DNA of 64,000 bases from Pantoea nemavictus (GTDB lineage: Bacteria > Pseudomonadota > Gammaproteobacteria > Enterobacterales > Enterobacteriaceae), in NCBI RefSeq assembly GCF_037479095.1, contig NZ_JBBGZW010000001.1, positions 620,001 to 684,000 of the forward strand, read 5' to 3'. The notes beneath the pieces were generated by a model. That model had not been told where the DNA came from. It saw only the letters and a program-made list of their open reading frames with translations, and searched no databases. This document shows positions 1 to 9,129 of the stretch, piece by piece. Each line of letters opens with the position of its first letter. The stretch's first letter is position 1. Both the position numbers and the translations under genes were made by a program.

Positions 1-119
1 ACGTAGCCTTCGCCGACATTACCCGCAGCGGTTAACGCAGCAGCAACCTGACGAATGGCCTCTTCTTTATTCTGTGCCTGAGCACCAGTATGAATGGCCT
101 GAACTTCGAGCTGGAACAT
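1..119 (-). CDS. fruB: fruB, PTS fructose-specific IIA/FPr protein (5' end only)
   Basis: The reverse strand encodes [20 protein letters not shown] and continues off the left edge. This matches the N-terminus of FruB, the diphosphoryl transfer protein (EIIA-Fru plus FPr domains) that passes phosphate from enzyme I to the fructose permease FruA. Only about 39 codons are present. A strong ribosome binding site (AGGAGAG) lies 4-6 bases before the ATG. Two Cra/FruR operators lie upstream, as in the E. coli fruBKA operon, so the rest of fruBKA presumably continues to the left of the window. Confidence 0.9.
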   Translation of the reverse strand, partial: MFQLEVQAIHTGAQAQNKEEAIRQVAAALTAAGNVGEGY

Positions 120-140
120 ATCTCTCCTCGCTTGCTGTAT

Positions 141-154
141 TGAATCGTTTCAGC
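141..154 (-). promoter_or_regulatory. Cra (FruR) operator, fruB-proximal
   Basis: The sequence TGAATCGTTTCAGC matches the Cra/FruR operator (TGAAWCGTTTCA-type, near-palindromic). It lies about 20 bases before the fruB start. In E. coli fruBKA is repressed by Cra through two such sites and induced by fructose-1-phosphate; the same arrangement is seen here with the second site at 206-221. Confidence 0.85.
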
Positions 155-205
155 TACATGACAAAAAATTACGCAATGCAGCGCGGACTTAGCCGGAAGC
201 ACAAC

Positions 206-221
206 GCTGAAACGTTTCAGG
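206..221 (-). promoter_or_regulatory. Cra (FruR) operator, distal and palindromic
   Basis: GCTGAAACGTTTCAGG contains the perfect palindrome CTGAAACGTTTCAG, a near-ideal Cra site. It is 65 bases centre-to-centre from the proximal site. The fruB promoter is expected between or overlapping the two. The rest of the space up to yeiW (222-398) shows nothing else that I recognise. Confidence 0.85.
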
Positions 222-398
222 TAATATGGTACAGCCGCGTACAGCAGGCAAGAAAATGCGCGATCTGAGTAGCAGATTTTTGATGTTCCGCACACTTCAA
301 GTGGGATTTAGGATTTTTTCCGCCAGGCAGGCTGATGCTTTTGCTGTAACCCTATGCCGCGTTAAGCCAAATTCTTCAGCATGGCGTCAGCTAACCGC

Positions 399-653
399 TT
401 AAGGCGCAGTCTCTGCTTCCAGTTTTAACAGAAAGGTCATGGCGTTTTCACGGCTGTTGCCGCACATTTCCGCGCTGGGCTGTAACCCCGCGCAGACTGC
501 TGGACGCAGCGGAGAACCGAAGATTTTACAGCGCTGCTGCTCATCAAGCTGAACGCAACGCGTATTGGCCGGTTTGCCGTGCGGCATACCAGGAATGGGA
601 GAAGAGATTGAGGGGGCTGTGCAACAGGCACCGCACTGGTCACGACAAAACAT
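399..653 (-). CDS. yeiW: YeiW, YkgJ-type cysteine-cluster protein (UPF0153)
   Basis: This 84-residue protein starts [11 protein letters not shown] and carries CxxxCxxCC-like cysteines at both ends (CGACC near the start, CKIF, VCAGLQ, MCG). That is the pattern of the YkgJ/UPF0153 cysteine-cluster family, thought to bind zinc or an iron-sulfur cluster. The function is unknown. I chose the second of two adjacent ATGs because it lies six bases after an AGGAG and gives the family's usual length. An upstream in-frame extension of 34 codons is possible but has no ribosome binding site. The position between fruB and yeiP is as in E. coli. Confidence 0.8.
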   Translation of the reverse strand: MFCRDQCGACCTAPSISSPIPGMPHGKPANTRCVQLDEQQRCKIFGSPLRPAVCAGLQPSAEMCGNSRENAMTFLLKLEAETAP

Positions 654-805
654 CATGCGCTCCTGGAGAGAATTCGCGGCGACAATAACAGTCTGACGCC
701 GCGAATGCCATGCATCGGCAACAATTTTACACCGCCTCACTTGCCAGTTTTTCACCGCGCGAGTAACGTGACGCGCATTAACCTTCCGTGAGCGAGAAAA
801 CCACT

Positions 806-1378
806 ATGCCAAAGGCAAATGAGATAAAAAAAGGGATGGCTGTCACCTGGAACGGCAAACTGTTGCTGGTGAAAGACATTGATGTGCAAAGTCCAAGCGC
901 ACGCGGTGCCGCTACGCTCTACAAGATGCGTTTTACCGATGTCCGCACCGGCCTGAAAGTGGAAGAACGCTTCAAGGGCGACGACATTATTGACGCCATT
1001 TCGCTCAGCCGCCGTGCCGTTACCTTCTCTTATATAGATGGTGATGAGTATGTGTTTATGGATGACGAAGATTACACGCCGTATAACTTCAAAAAAGATC
1101 AAATCGAAGAAGAGCTGCTGTTTATTCCTGAAGGCGGCATTCCCGGTATTCAGGTGCTGACCATGGACGGCCAGGTGCTGGCACTGGAGCTGCCACAAAC
1201 CGTCGACATGGAGATTGTTGATACTTCACCAGGCATCAAAGGCGCATCCGCCAGCGCACGCTCTAAACCTGCCGGCATGAGCACCGGTTTGTCGATTCAG
1301 GTGCCCGAGTATCTCAGCAATGGCGATCGCATCCGCATTCATATTGCTGAACGTCGCTATATGGGCCGCGCTGACTAA
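806..1378 (+). CDS. yeiP: YeiP, elongation factor P-like protein
   Basis: The 190-residue protein begins [20 protein letters not shown] and ends [13 protein letters not shown], closely matching E. coli YeiP, a paralogue of translation factor EF-P. It should have the EF-P three-domain layout: N-terminal KOW-like domain, central OB fold and C-terminal OB domain. EF-P acts at the ribosome to relieve stalling at polyproline. Whether YeiP shares that role is unsettled, and the lysine modified in EF-P is not clearly conserved in the NGKLLLVKD loop. An in-frame ATG six codons upstream is possible, but the internal ATG gives the standard length. Confidence 0.92.
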   Translation: MPKANEIKKGMAVTWNGKLLLVKDIDVQSPSARGAATLYKMRFTDVRTGLKVEERFKGDDIIDAISLSRRAVTFSYIDGDEYVFMDDEDYTPYNFKKDQIEEELLFIPEGGIPGIQVLTMDGQVLALELPQTVDMEIVDTSPGIKGASASARSKPAGMSTGLSIQVPEYLSNGDRIRIHIAERRYMGRAD

Positions 1379-1402
1379 GAAGAGTCTTCCGTCCGGCCGC
1401 TG

Positions 1403-1427
1403 GGGGTTGTTATAGTATAACAACCCC
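1403..1427 (+). promoter_or_regulatory. Probable Zur (zinc uptake regulator) operator before yeiR
   Basis: This is a perfect inverted repeat with 12-base arms (GGGGTTGTTATA and its complement) around a single central G. The core GTTATAGTATAAC is the core of the gammaproteobacterial Zur box. It lies about 60 bases before yeiR, a zinc-linked COG0523 GTPase, and could overlap the -10 region. A terminator for yeiP is the alternative reading, but no T tract follows and the one-base centre cannot form a normal hairpin loop. Confidence 0.7.
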
Positions 1428-1485
1428 ATACGCGCCGGATGTCACCTCCGCGCGTGATTTATCCTCTTTGTAAGGGAGCCCTTTT

Positions 1486-2460
1486 GTGACGCGCGTAAAC
1501 CTGATTACCGGATTTCTCGGCAGCGGGAAAACCACCACGCTACTGCATCTGTTAGCCAATAAGCCTGCCAACGAAAACTGGGCGATACTGGTCAATGAAT
1601 TTGGCGAAATTGGCATCGATGGCGCGCTGCTCGCCGATCGCGGTGCCACGCTCAAAGAGATTCCCGGTGGCTGCATGTGCTGCGTCAACGGCTTGCCGCT
1701 GCAAGTGGGCTTAAATATGCTGCTGAAGCAGGCGAAACCCGATCGCCTGATCATTGAACCTACCGGCCTTGGTCATCCCAAACAGCTGCTTAACATGTTG
1801 CGTGCCGCGGTTTATCAACCCTGGATTCAGGTGGATGCGACCTTAACGCTGCTCGATCCGCGCCAGTTAGCTGATGAGCGCGTGGTGGCGAATGAGAATT
1901 TCCGCGATCAGCTGGTAGCGGCAGATATCATCGTTGCCAATAAAAGCGATCGCTGGAGTGACGAAGATCGTCAGCGCTTACAGGCATGGCAGCAACAATT
2001 CCTCGGCGAACGTCAACTGGTGGAAGCGGCGTGGGGACAGATCGACCCCGCTCTGCTGACACAGCCGGCATTGGCGGATCGTGCGGTTCCCGATGCGGCA
2101 CATCATCATCACTCTCCGCGTCCGCAAGGGTTGGCGGCGCTTAAATTAGAGGGTCAGGCACGCTGGCGCCGTGCGTTAAATGAAGGTCAGGGCTATGCTT
2201 CCTGTGGCTGGATTTTTGATGGTGATACGGTGTTTGATACCATTGCCGCGCTAGAGTGGGCAAGGCTTGCGCCCGTTGATCGGGTGAAGGGCGTATTGCG
2301 CACTGCAGACGGGTTAGTCAACATCAATCGCCAGGGCGAAGATCTGTTTATTGAAACGCGCCCCACTACGCCGCCTGATAGCCGTATCGAATTGATCCAT
2401 CATCAGCCGGCAGAGTGGAATCTTTTGCAGGCGAGCTTGTTGAAGATTCGTTTAAATTAG
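1486..2460 (+). CDS. yeiR: YeiR, COG0523 zinc-binding GTPase
   Basis: The 324-residue protein belongs to the CobW/COG0523 family of metal-handling GTPases. It has a Walker A motif at residues 9-17 (GFLGSGKTT), the family signature CMCC at residues 63-66 (cysteines 63, 65 and 66) that binds zinc, an ANKSD guanine-specificity motif, and a histidine run (AAHHHHSP) near residue 205 as a further metal site. The C-terminal CobW_C domain carries YASCGWIF. It is a cytosolic protein proposed to deliver or buffer zinc. It starts with GTG, a few bases after AAGGGAG. The palindrome at 1403-1427 suggests Zur control and zinc starvation as the inducing condition; that is an inference. Confidence 0.88.
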   Translation: MTRVNLITGFLGSGKTTTLLHLLANKPANENWAILVNEFGEIGIDGALLADRGATLKEIPGGCMCCVNGLPLQVGLNMLLKQAKPDRLIIEPTGLGHPKQLLNMLRAAVYQPWIQVDATLTLLDPRQLADERVVANENFRDQLVAADIIVANKSDRWSDEDRQRLQAWQQQFLGERQLVEAAWGQIDPALLTQPALADRAVPDAAHHHHSPRPQGLAALKLEGQARWRRALNEGQGYASCGWIFDGDTVFDTIAALEWARLAPVDRVKGVLRTADGLVNINRQGEDLFIETRPTTPPDSRIELIHHQPAEWNLLQASLLKIRLN

Positions 2461-2505
2461 ATGCGTTAGGTTGCCACCGTTGTTTTCACTTTGAGCCTAT
2501 TTTTT

Positions 2506-3213
2506 ATGCGCGCTTCTCGATTAATCACCATCCTGCTGCTAAATGCGCTGGGAGTGATGCTGTTCCTTTCATGGTACCTGCCGCCGGATCACGGGTTCTG
2601 GTTTGGTATCGATAAAGCCATCTTTTATGGCTTTAATGATCAGATGGTTGATCATCACGGCTTCGCACTGTTGGTGGCCATTACTAACTTCCGCGGCTTC
2701 GATCTGGTTTCGCTGCTGGCAATGGGATTGCTGTATCTGTGGTTCTGGCGTCGCGAGACACCGCAGGGCCGCCGCCGCATGCTCGCCATTGGCATCACCA
2801 TGCTGCTGAGCGCCGTAGTGCTGAATCAGCTTGGCCACTTGCTGCCGGTGCAACACTCCAGCCCAACGCTGTTCTTTAAAAATGTGCATCGCGTGAGTGA
2901 ACTGACCGGAATTCCGGCTAAAGATGCCTCCAAAGATAGCTTCCCTGGCGACCACGGCATGATGCTGATTATCTTCACCTGCTTTATGTGGCGCTATTTC
3001 GGCTTCCGTGCGTTTCTGGTGGGTTTGGTGATTACCGTGGTGTTCGCTCTGCCGCGCGTGATGGCTGGTGCGCACTGGTTTACTGATATCGCCGTGGGAT
3101 CGTTATCGGTGGTGCTGGTTGGCATGAGCTGGTGCCTGTTAACGCCGTTCAGCGACAAACTGGTTAATTGGCTCAATCGTTCACTGCCGGGTAAATATAA
3201 GCCGCGCACGTAA
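2506..3213 (+). CDS. lpxT: LpxT, lipid A 1-diphosphate synthase (PAP2 family)
   Basis: LpxT moves a phosphate from undecaprenyl diphosphate onto the 1-position of lipid A at the periplasmic face of the inner membrane. The 235-residue protein has about six membrane segments. The PAP2 phosphatase motifs are visible: KDASKDSFPGDHG (motif 2, SxxxGDH) and PRVMAGAHWFTDI (motif 3, with catalytic His and Asp). The ATG at 2506 is preferred to an upstream TTG. The neighbours yeiR and mepS are as in E. coli. In E. coli the enzyme is inhibited by PmrR; no pmrR was seen here. Confidence 0.88.
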   Translation: MRASRLITILLLNALGVMLFLSWYLPPDHGFWFGIDKAIFYGFNDQMVDHHGFALLVAITNFRGFDLVSLLAMGLLYLWFWRRETPQGRRRMLAIGITMLLSAVVLNQLGHLLPVQHSSPTLFFKNVHRVSELTGIPAKDASKDSFPGDHGMMLIIFTCFMWRYFGFRAFLVGLVITVVFALPRVMAGAHWFTDIAVGSLSVVLVGMSWCLLTPFSDKLVNWLNRSLPGKYKPRT

Positions 3214-3218
3214 TTGTT

Positions 3219-3261
3219 AAGCGCGAGTGATCATAGAGCAATAACACGATCGCTCGCGCTT
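3219..3261. terminator. Long hairpin after lpxT, probable terminator
   Basis: A 14-base inverted repeat (AAGCGCGAGTGATC, with GATCGCTCGCGCTT, one G-U pair) encloses a 15-base loop just after the lpxT stop. There is no strong T tract, so termination is likely but may be weak or need Rho. Confidence 0.55.
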
Positions 3262-3728
3262 ATTGAAAACCCCAATAAATTATTAGCAGGCTAACATTAT
3301 TCAGCTAAAAGAAAAGATTATGATACAAAACACCTGACATTAGCGTTTTTCCTAATCTGTCCAGCCAGAACCCTCTTAAAATCGGCCTTAACGCCAGAAC
3401 ACCCCCCTTATTGCAGCGCTATTTGGCTATTAAATCACTGCCTATTGTTGATAAACTAGCCATTGTGTTACAGATTGATTTCACATCGAAAAAACCTTTG
3501 AAAATTTATATAAAAGCACTCGCCACGCGGTCTGTAATCGGTTAACCTCAAATCCGATTAGTAAGCAACAGCATAAAATGCGGTGCTTAAAGCGACAAAA
3601 ATGTGTGCATTAACACATTTTAGTAATTAAGGATTTGTCTTAGACGGCCGTACTTATTAATCTCAATCCGTTTTGTCATCTGGCTGACGACATTCTGTCG
3701 TAAAGGAACTCGAAGGAAAACACGTACA
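3262..3728 (+). promoter_or_regulatory. Long AT-rich leader region before mepS
   Basis: This gene-free region of about 470 bases is clearly richer in A and T than its flanks. No credible ORF was found in it. It contains a 22-base near-palindrome at 3599-3620 (listed separately) and an imperfect SD (AAGGAA) before the mepS start. A long 5' untranslated region, or an unrecognised small RNA, would fit. E. coli spr also has an extended upstream region. Confidence 0.4.
3599..3620 (+). promoter_or_regulatory. CRP-like operator upstream of mepS
   Basis: AAATGTG and CACATTT half-sites are arranged exactly as in the 22-base CRP consensus (AAATGTGA, six bases, TCACATTT), with only the inner A/T of each half changed. 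The centre lies about 119 bases before the mepS ATG. It could also be an RNA hairpin (9-base arms, 6-base loop). Confidence 0.45.
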
Positions 3729-4304
3729 ATGGTCAAGTCTCAACCAATTCTGAGATACCTCAGGCGGATCATTCCCGCAGTAGCTTTAGCAACGCTTTTA
3801 TCAGCATGTAGCAGTACCCATAACGGTCAGAACGCGAACAACGAGAATCATGAAGTTAACAACCAGAATGGTTTTTTACTTCAAGCGTCTCAGGACGAAT
3901 TTGAACAGATGGTGCAGAACGTGGACGTTAAGTCCCGCATCATGGAACAGTACAGTGACTGGAAAGGTGTCCGATATCGCTTAGGCGGTGACACCAAACG
4001 CGGCATTGATTGTTCTGCTTTTGTTCAGCGCACCTTTCGCGAGCAGTTTGGTTTAGATTTGCCACGCTCAACGTCACAGCAGCAAGACACCGGCAAAGAG
4101 ATTTCCCGCAATAAATTGCGCGCAGGTGACTTAGTGCTGTTCCGCGCCGGTTCTACCGGTCGCCACGTTGGCATTTATCTCGGCAACGATAACTTCGTTC
4201 ACGCATCGACTAGCAGTGGCGTAATGATTTCCAATTTGAACGACAGTTATTGGAAAACACGTTATCGCGAAGCGCGTCGGGTTTTAGCTAAAAACCCAAG
4301 CTAA
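3729..4304 (+). CDS. mepS: MepS (Spr), murein DD-endopeptidase, lipoprotein
   Basis: MepS cuts D-Ala-mDAP cross-links so that new peptidoglycan strands can be inserted, and acts from the inner leaflet of the outer membrane. The 191-residue protein has a signal peptide ending in the lipobox LLSAC, with Cys27 as the lipidated residue, then an NlpC/P60 domain. The catalytic triad is visible as Cys95 (GIDCSAF), His146 (GRHVGIY) and His158 (FVHAS). A strong terminator follows. Position 2 after the lipobox Cys is Ser rather than Asp, consistent with outer-membrane sorting. In E. coli its level is set by NlpI-Prc degradation. Confidence 0.95.
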   Translation: MVKSQPILRYLRRIIPAVALATLLSACSSTHNGQNANNENHEVNNQNGFLLQASQDEFEQMVQNVDVKSRIMEQYSDWKGVRYRLGGDTKRGIDCSAFVQRTFREQFGLDLPRSTSQQQDTGKEISRNKLRAGDLVLFRAGSTGRHVGIYLGNDNFVHASTSSGVMISNLNDSYWKTRYREARRVLAKNPS

Positions 4305-4340
4305 CGTATTGCTTTGAAGATCCTCTCAGCCAGAGAATCA

Positions 4341-4371
4341 AAAAAACGCTGCCCCGGCAGCGTTTTTTTTT
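4341..4371 (+). terminator. Rho-independent terminator of mepS
   Basis: The hairpin AACGCTGCC / GGCAGCGTT has a tiny CC centre and is followed by nine T residues. It is preceded by an A run, so it may also stop reverse-strand transcripts. Confidence 0.92.
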
Positions 4372-4587
4372 GCCTGCTGTTTTAACTCAAATCGAGCCTA
4401 TAAAAAGTAATTGAGAATCAAAAATATAACGAGACATTATTCGCGCTCTCGTTATATTCTCGTTGACTTCCTGATGCCCAAACATTGCGCTGCAGACACC
4501 GTTGTTAACCGGGCTGCCGGATGAAAGTGGGTAGTGACCAAAACGATAAACATAATAATAAATGGCAAGACAAGGGGAATACACTCC

Positions 4588-6153
4588 ATGCCACTGTCGG
4601 GGAAATTAAAACGTCACGCGAGCTATTCACGCCGCATCGCCTGGAGTAGCGTGATTATTGGCGCCGTCTTCTTTCTGCTTTTTGTCATCGTTCTATTAAC
4701 GCTTACCTGGCAAAAACGCGTACAGCAACATGAACAGCTGCTGGCCCATAGCCGCGACGATTTACAACAGGTGATCACTAGCCTGATGGATACGCTCTAT
4801 CCACTGCAACAATACCCCCAATTGTCATGTAGCAGCGTCAGTCGTGAGCTCACTTCGCGCGCAGCCTTCGCCGGTAACCTTCGCGCTATCCTGTTAGTAC
4901 GTAATGGTAATGCCTACTGTTCATCGGCAACCGGCGCTTTTCTGCTGGCCGCCAGCGCTATCTCTCCTGAATCTGAACTGGAACGCGATCGTGATATGCG
5001 CCTGCTGGAAGGCACGCCATTGCTGCCAACCAAGCCGGCGCTGGCGCTATGGATGAAAACGCCAGGTGCGGCGGAAACCGGTATTCTCGCCACCATGAAC
5101 ATTAGCCTGACGCCTTATCAGTTGCTGGCTTCTTATCATTCAGAAATCACCGGCATGGCGCTGGTCATCGGTAATAAAGCTTTGTTGAGCGGCAGCAATC
5201 AGGTAGTTAACGTCCGTGATTTACCGACCCCGCTACAGGAAATGGCATTCAACAATGGCGCGCTGCACTTTTTGCTGTTTGGCACGACGTTAGCGCCGCG
5301 CGATTACTCCCTCACGTTAATGACCGCTGTACTGTTCGCTTTGCTGGTTACTGCGGCTAGTTGGTTATTGCTGACCCGGCATCAGCGCCCTGGCAAAGAG
5401 ATCATGCAGGGCATCAAACGTGGCCAGTTCCATGTTGAATATCAACCACTTGTCACCGCACACGATGGCCAGCCGTATGGCGTTGAGGCACTACTACGCT
5501 GGACGCATCCTACCGAAGGTATGATCCCGCCCGATGTGTTTATCGGTTACGCGGAAGCGCAGAATCTGATTATTCCGCTTACTCAGCATCTGTTTAGGCT
5601 GGTCGCGCGCGATGCTCAGTTTCTCTACACCCAGTTGCCGCAAGGTACGCGCATGAGCCTGAATCTTTCACCTCTGCATCTTGCCTCGGAAAGCTTCCGC
5701 GATGATGTGCAGCTGTGGATTAACGCCATGCCCGCCGACCACTTCAACTACGTGTTTGAAATTACCGAGCGCACCATGGTTGGCGAGAAGAGTGCCGACG
5801 AGATTTTCGCCTGGCTGCATGAAAACAATTTCAAGATTGCTATTGATGACTTCGGCACTGGTCACAGTGCATTAATCTATCTGGAAAAATATCCGTTCGA
5901 TTACCTGAAAATTGATCGCGGTTTTGTGCAAAGCATTGGCACGGAAACCGTTACGTCACCGGTGTTGGATGCGGTGCTGCTGCTGGCAAAGAAGCTCAAT
6001 TTGAAAACCGTGGCCGAAGGCGTAGAGACCGGCGACCAGGCAGCGTGGCTGGTGAATCGTGGCGTGACTCATTTGCAGGGCTATCTGTTTAGTCGACCGC
6101 TACGACCAGAAAGCCTGGTCAGCTATTATCAACGCCAACGTGCGCTGAGTTAA
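4588..6153 (+). CDS. pdeN: PdeN (Rtn), CSS-motif/EAL cyclic-di-GMP phosphodiesterase
   Basis: The protein (521 residues from the ATG that follows AAGGGG) degrades c-di-GMP and is set in the inner membrane. It has an N-terminal membrane segment, a periplasmic CSS-motif sensor domain with the sequence SCSSVSRE (disulfide/DSB-responsive in this family), a second membrane segment (TAVLFALLVTAASWLLL), and a cytoplasmic EAL domain. The EAL domain keeps the signature EALLRW, the metal-binding NLSP, EITER and IDDFGTG motifs, and KTVAEGVE. An active phosphodiesterase is therefore expected. An upstream in-frame GTG at 4534 would add 18 residues but lacks a ribosome binding site. The gene order matches E. 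coli rtn. Confidence 0.9.
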   Translation: MPLSGKLKRHASYSRRIAWSSVIIGAVFFLLFVIVLLTLTWQKRVQQHEQLLAHSRDDLQQVITSLMDTLYPLQQYPQLSCSSVSRELTSRAAFAGNLRAILLVRNGNAYCSSATGAFLLAASAISPESELERDRDMRLLEGTPLLPTKPALALWMKTPGAAETGILATMNISLTPYQLLASYHSEITGMALVIGNKALLSGSNQVVNVRDLPTPLQEMAFNNGALHFLLFGTTLAPRDYSLTLMTAVLFALLVTAASWLLLTRHQRPGKEIMQGIKRGQFHVEYQPLVTAHDGQPYGVEALLRWTHPTEGMIPPDVFIGYAEAQNLIIPLTQHLFRLVARDAQFLYTQLPQGTRMSLNLSPLHLASESFRDDVQLWINAMPADHFNYVFEITERTMVGEKSADEIFAWLHENNFKIAIDDFGTGHSALIYLEKYPFDYLKIDRGFVQSIGTETVTSPVLDAVLLLAKKLNLKTVAEGVETGDQAAWLVNRGVTHLQGYLFSRPLRPESLVSYYQRQRALS

Positions 6154-6218
6154 CATCACGCGAACCCCATGAAACTGCTACCATAAAGTGCGGAACACCA
6201 CAGGAGATCGCCCCACTT

Positions 6219-8027
6219 ATGCTGCTGCGTTTTGTCACAGCGTTGTTGCTTTGTAGCGCCATTACGCCGCTGCATGCCGCAACCATCAACGAAAGCTATG
6301 CCTTCGCGAAGCTGGGCGAGCCGAAATATGCGGTGAATTTTACCCATTACGATTACGCCAATCCTGCTGCGCCAAAAGGCGGCAAGATGACTTTGGCGGT
6401 GGTCGGCACATATGACAACTTCAATCGTTTCGCCTCACGCGGCAATCCCGGCATTGGCACCGATACCTTGTATGACGGCCTGTTTACCACGTCGGATGAT
6501 GAACCTGGCAGCTACTACCCGCTGATCGCCGAATCGGCACGCTATCCAGACGACTATCGCTGGATGGAAGTATCGATCAATCCCCATGCTCAGTTTCAGG
6601 ACGGAACGCCCATCACAGCCCAGGATGTCGCTTTCACCTTCCAGAAATTTATGACTGAAGGCGTGCCGCAGTTTCGCGTGGCATTTCGCGACGTAAAAGT
6701 TAAAGCGCTTAATCGCCTTACAATGCGCATTGACGTGCCGAAAGCGGATAAAGATCGAATTCTCAGCTGGCTGACGCTGCCGGTATTGCCAGAGAAGTTC
6801 TGGCAAAACAAGAAGTTTAATGAGCCGATTGGTTATCCACCGCTGGCCAGCGGGCCTTATCGCGTTACGTCGTACAAATCAGGTCAGTTTATTCAGTACA
6901 GCCGGGTAAAGGATTACTGGGCCGCCAATCTGCCAGTGAACCGCGGTCGCTTTAATTTCGACACGCTACGCTACGACTATTACCTCGATGACAACGTGGC
7001 GTTCGAGGCCTTCAAAGCAGGCGCTTACGATTTACGCGAAGAGAGTTCAGCGAAGAAATGGGCCACGCAATATCTCGGCCGCAACTTTGATAGCCACGCC
7101 ATCGTCAAATCGACCATCCCCAACACCGTTTCCACCGATACGCGCTGGCTGGCCTTCAACAACGAGAAGCCACTGTTCGCCGATCGTCGCGTGCGGGAAG
7201 CCATTACGCTGGCCTTTGATTTTGAATGGATGAACAAAGCCCTGTTCTACGGAGCCTACAAGCGCACCAACAGCTATTTCCAGAATACCGACTATGCGGC
7301 GCAAGGCTATCCCAAGGCCGAACAGCTGATCTTACTGGCGCCTTACAAAGCCCAACTACCGCCTGAAGTGTTCAACAATCAATATGCTCCGCCGCGTTCA
7401 GACGGCAGCGGTTTCGATCGTGGCAACTTATTGAAAGCCATGAATTTGCTCAAAGAAGCCGGCTGGCAGATTAAAAATCAGCAGTTAGTCAACGTTAAAA
7501 CCGGTCAACCATTCCGCTTTGAACTGCTAATGCGCAGCGGCACCCAGAATGACTGGGCGCTGCCGTTCCAGCACAGCCTTGAACGACTGGGCATACAAGT
7601 TTCGCTGCGCCAGATTGACAGCTCGCAATATTTGCGGCGCTTACGCGAAGGTGACTACGACATGATTCCGTCACTCTATTATGCGATGCCGTGGCCTTCT
7701 ACCAGCTTGCGCACTATCTGGCAGTCGGAGTTTATTAACTCTTCCTGGAATACGCCGCGGGTGAAAGATCCGATCGTCGACCATTTTGTTCAGCAGATCG
7801 TTGAGCATCAGGGCGACGAAAAAGCCTTGCTGCCGCTCGGCCAAGCACTGGATCGCATCCTATTGTGGAATGCCTACATGATCCCGATGTGGTACAGCGC
7901 CGAAGATCGCATGGCGTACTGGGATAAATTTTCCCATCCCGAGATTAAACCCGCGTTCGCTACTGGTCTGGAAAACTGGTGGTACGATGTGAACAAAGCC
8001 GGACGATTGCCGGCCGATCGACGCTGA
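6219..8027 (+). CDS. yejA: YejA, periplasmic peptide-binding protein
   Basis: This 602-residue SBP_bac_5 (family 5) solute-binding protein starts with a signal peptide that ends LHA before ATINES. The family features of oligopeptide-binding proteins ([35 protein letters not shown]) are visible. It feeds peptides, including the heptapeptide-nucleotide microcin C, to the YejBEF membrane complex. It is the first gene of yejABEF, and yejB starts 10 bases after its stop. Confidence 0.92.
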   Translation: MLLRFVTALLLCSAITPLHAATINESYAFAKLGEPKYAVNFTHYDYANPAAPKGGKMTLAVVGTYDNFNRFASRGNPGIGTDTLYDGLFTTSDDEPGSYYPLIAESARYPDDYRWMEVSINPHAQFQDGTPITAQDVAFTFQKFMTEGVPQFRVAFRDVKVKALNRLTMRIDVPKADKDRILSWLTLPVLPEKFWQNKKFNEPIGYPPLASGPYRVTSYKSGQFIQYSRVKDYWAANLPVNRGRFNFDTLRYDYYLDDNVAFEAFKAGAYDLREESSAKKWATQYLGRNFDSHAIVKSTIPNTVSTDTRWLAFNNEKPLFADRRVREAITLAFDFEWMNKALFYGAYKRTNSYFQNTDYAAQGYPKAEQLILLAPYKAQLPPEVFNNQYAPPRSDGSGFDRGNLLKAMNLLKEAGWQIKNQQLVNVKTGQPFRFELLMRSGTQNDWALPFQHSLERLGIQVSLRQIDSSQYLRRLREGDYDMIPSLYYAMPWPSTSLRTIWQSEFINSSWNTPRVKDPIVDHFVQQIVEHQGDEKALLPLGQALDRILLWNAYMIPMWYSAEDRMAYWDKFSHPEIKPAFATGLENWWYDVNKAGRLPADRR

Positions 8028-8037
8028 GGAGCACGGT

Positions 8038-9129
8038 TTGGCAGCCTATTTTCTACGCAGGTTACTGCTGATCATCCCCACTTTGTGGGCGATCATCACC
8101 CTGAACTTTTTTATTGTGCAGATCGCACCAGGCGGGCCGGTCGATCAGGCGTTAGCCAACGTGCAATTTGGCCACAGCACCGGCATTCCCGGCTCTGGCG
8201 GCGGTGACAGCGGCGCGCGCGGAGCCTTGCTGCGTGACAATCCCGGTGATAGTCAATATCGCGGTGCACGCGGCCTCGATCCGGAAGTGATCGCTGAGAT
8301 TAAACATCGTTACGGCTTTGATAAACCGTTACTGCAGCGTTATGGCGAGATGCTGTGGAACTACATCCGTTTCGATTTTGGCGATAGCCTGTTCCGCAGC
8401 GCCTCGGTGCTGCAGCTGATCAAAGAGAGTTTGCCGGTCTCGATAAGTCTTGGATTGTGGAGCACGATAATTATTTATCTGGTATCGATTCCGCTCGGCA
8501 TTAAAAAGGCGGTACGCAACGGCAGCCCCTTCGATATCTGGAGCAGCATCTTTATTATCATCGGTAATTCTATTCCAGCATTTCTGTTCGGCATCATGCT
8601 GATTGTCCTGTTCGCGGGCGGCAGCTATTTCGACTGGTTCCCACTGCGCGGCCTGACCTCTCCGCAGTTTGATACGCTGCCCTGGTATAGCAAAATCACC
8701 GACTATCTCTGGCACATCACGCTGCCGGTGCTGGCCACGGTGATTGGCGGTTTCGCCACGCTGACCATGCTGACCAAAAACTCGTTTCTCGATGAGATTC
8801 GTAAACAATATGTGGTCACCGCGCGTGCAAAAGGGTTGGATGAGAAGCGGGTGCTGTACGGTCACGTGTTCCGTAATGCCATGCTGCTGGTGATTGCCGG
8901 CTTCCCCGCCACCTTTATCAGCATGTTTTTCACCAGTTCGGTGTTGATTGAGGTGATGTTCTCACTCAACGGTATGGGCCTGCTCGGCTATGACGCCACC
9001 ATTCAGCGCGATTATCCGGTGATGTTCGGCACGCTGTATATTTTCACGCTAATTGGTCTGCTCATGAACATTCTCAGCGATCTCACCTACACGCTGGTCG
9101 ATCCGCGCATTGATTTTGAGGGACGCTGA
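8038..9129 (+). CDS. yejB: YejB, peptide ABC transporter permease
   Basis: This is the inner-membrane permease of the microcin C/oligopeptide importer. The 363-residue protein is closely similar to E. coli YejB (364 residues), with about six membrane segments and the permease EAA loop at [21 protein letters not shown]. It has a glycine-rich periplasmic insertion after the first segment, also found in E. coli. The start is TTG, preceded by GAGGAG; no ATG exists near. It overlaps yejE by one base (TGATG), so the two are translationally coupled. Confidence 0.92.
   Translation: MAAYFLRRLLLIIPTLWAIITLNFFIVQIAPGGPVDQALANVQFGHSTGIPGSGGGDSGARGALLRDNPGDSQYRGARGLDPEVIAEIKHRYGFDKPLLQRYGEMLWNYIRFDFGDSLFRSASVLQLIKESLPVSISLGLWSTIIIYLVSIPLGIKKAVRNGSPFDIWSSIFIIIGNSIPAFLFGIMLIVLFAGGSYFDWFPLRGLTSPQFDTLPWYSKITDYLWHITLPVLATVIGGFATLTMLTKNSFLDEIRKQYVVTARAKGLDEKRVLYGHVFRNAMLLVIAGFPATFISMFFTSSVLIEVMFSLNGMGLLGYDATIQRDYPVMFGTLYIFTLIGLLMNILSDLTYTLVDPRIDFEGR

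Noticed and set aside
1403..1427. Rho-independent terminator of yeiP
   Set aside because: The palindrome has only one central base and no T run; the Zur-box core fits better.
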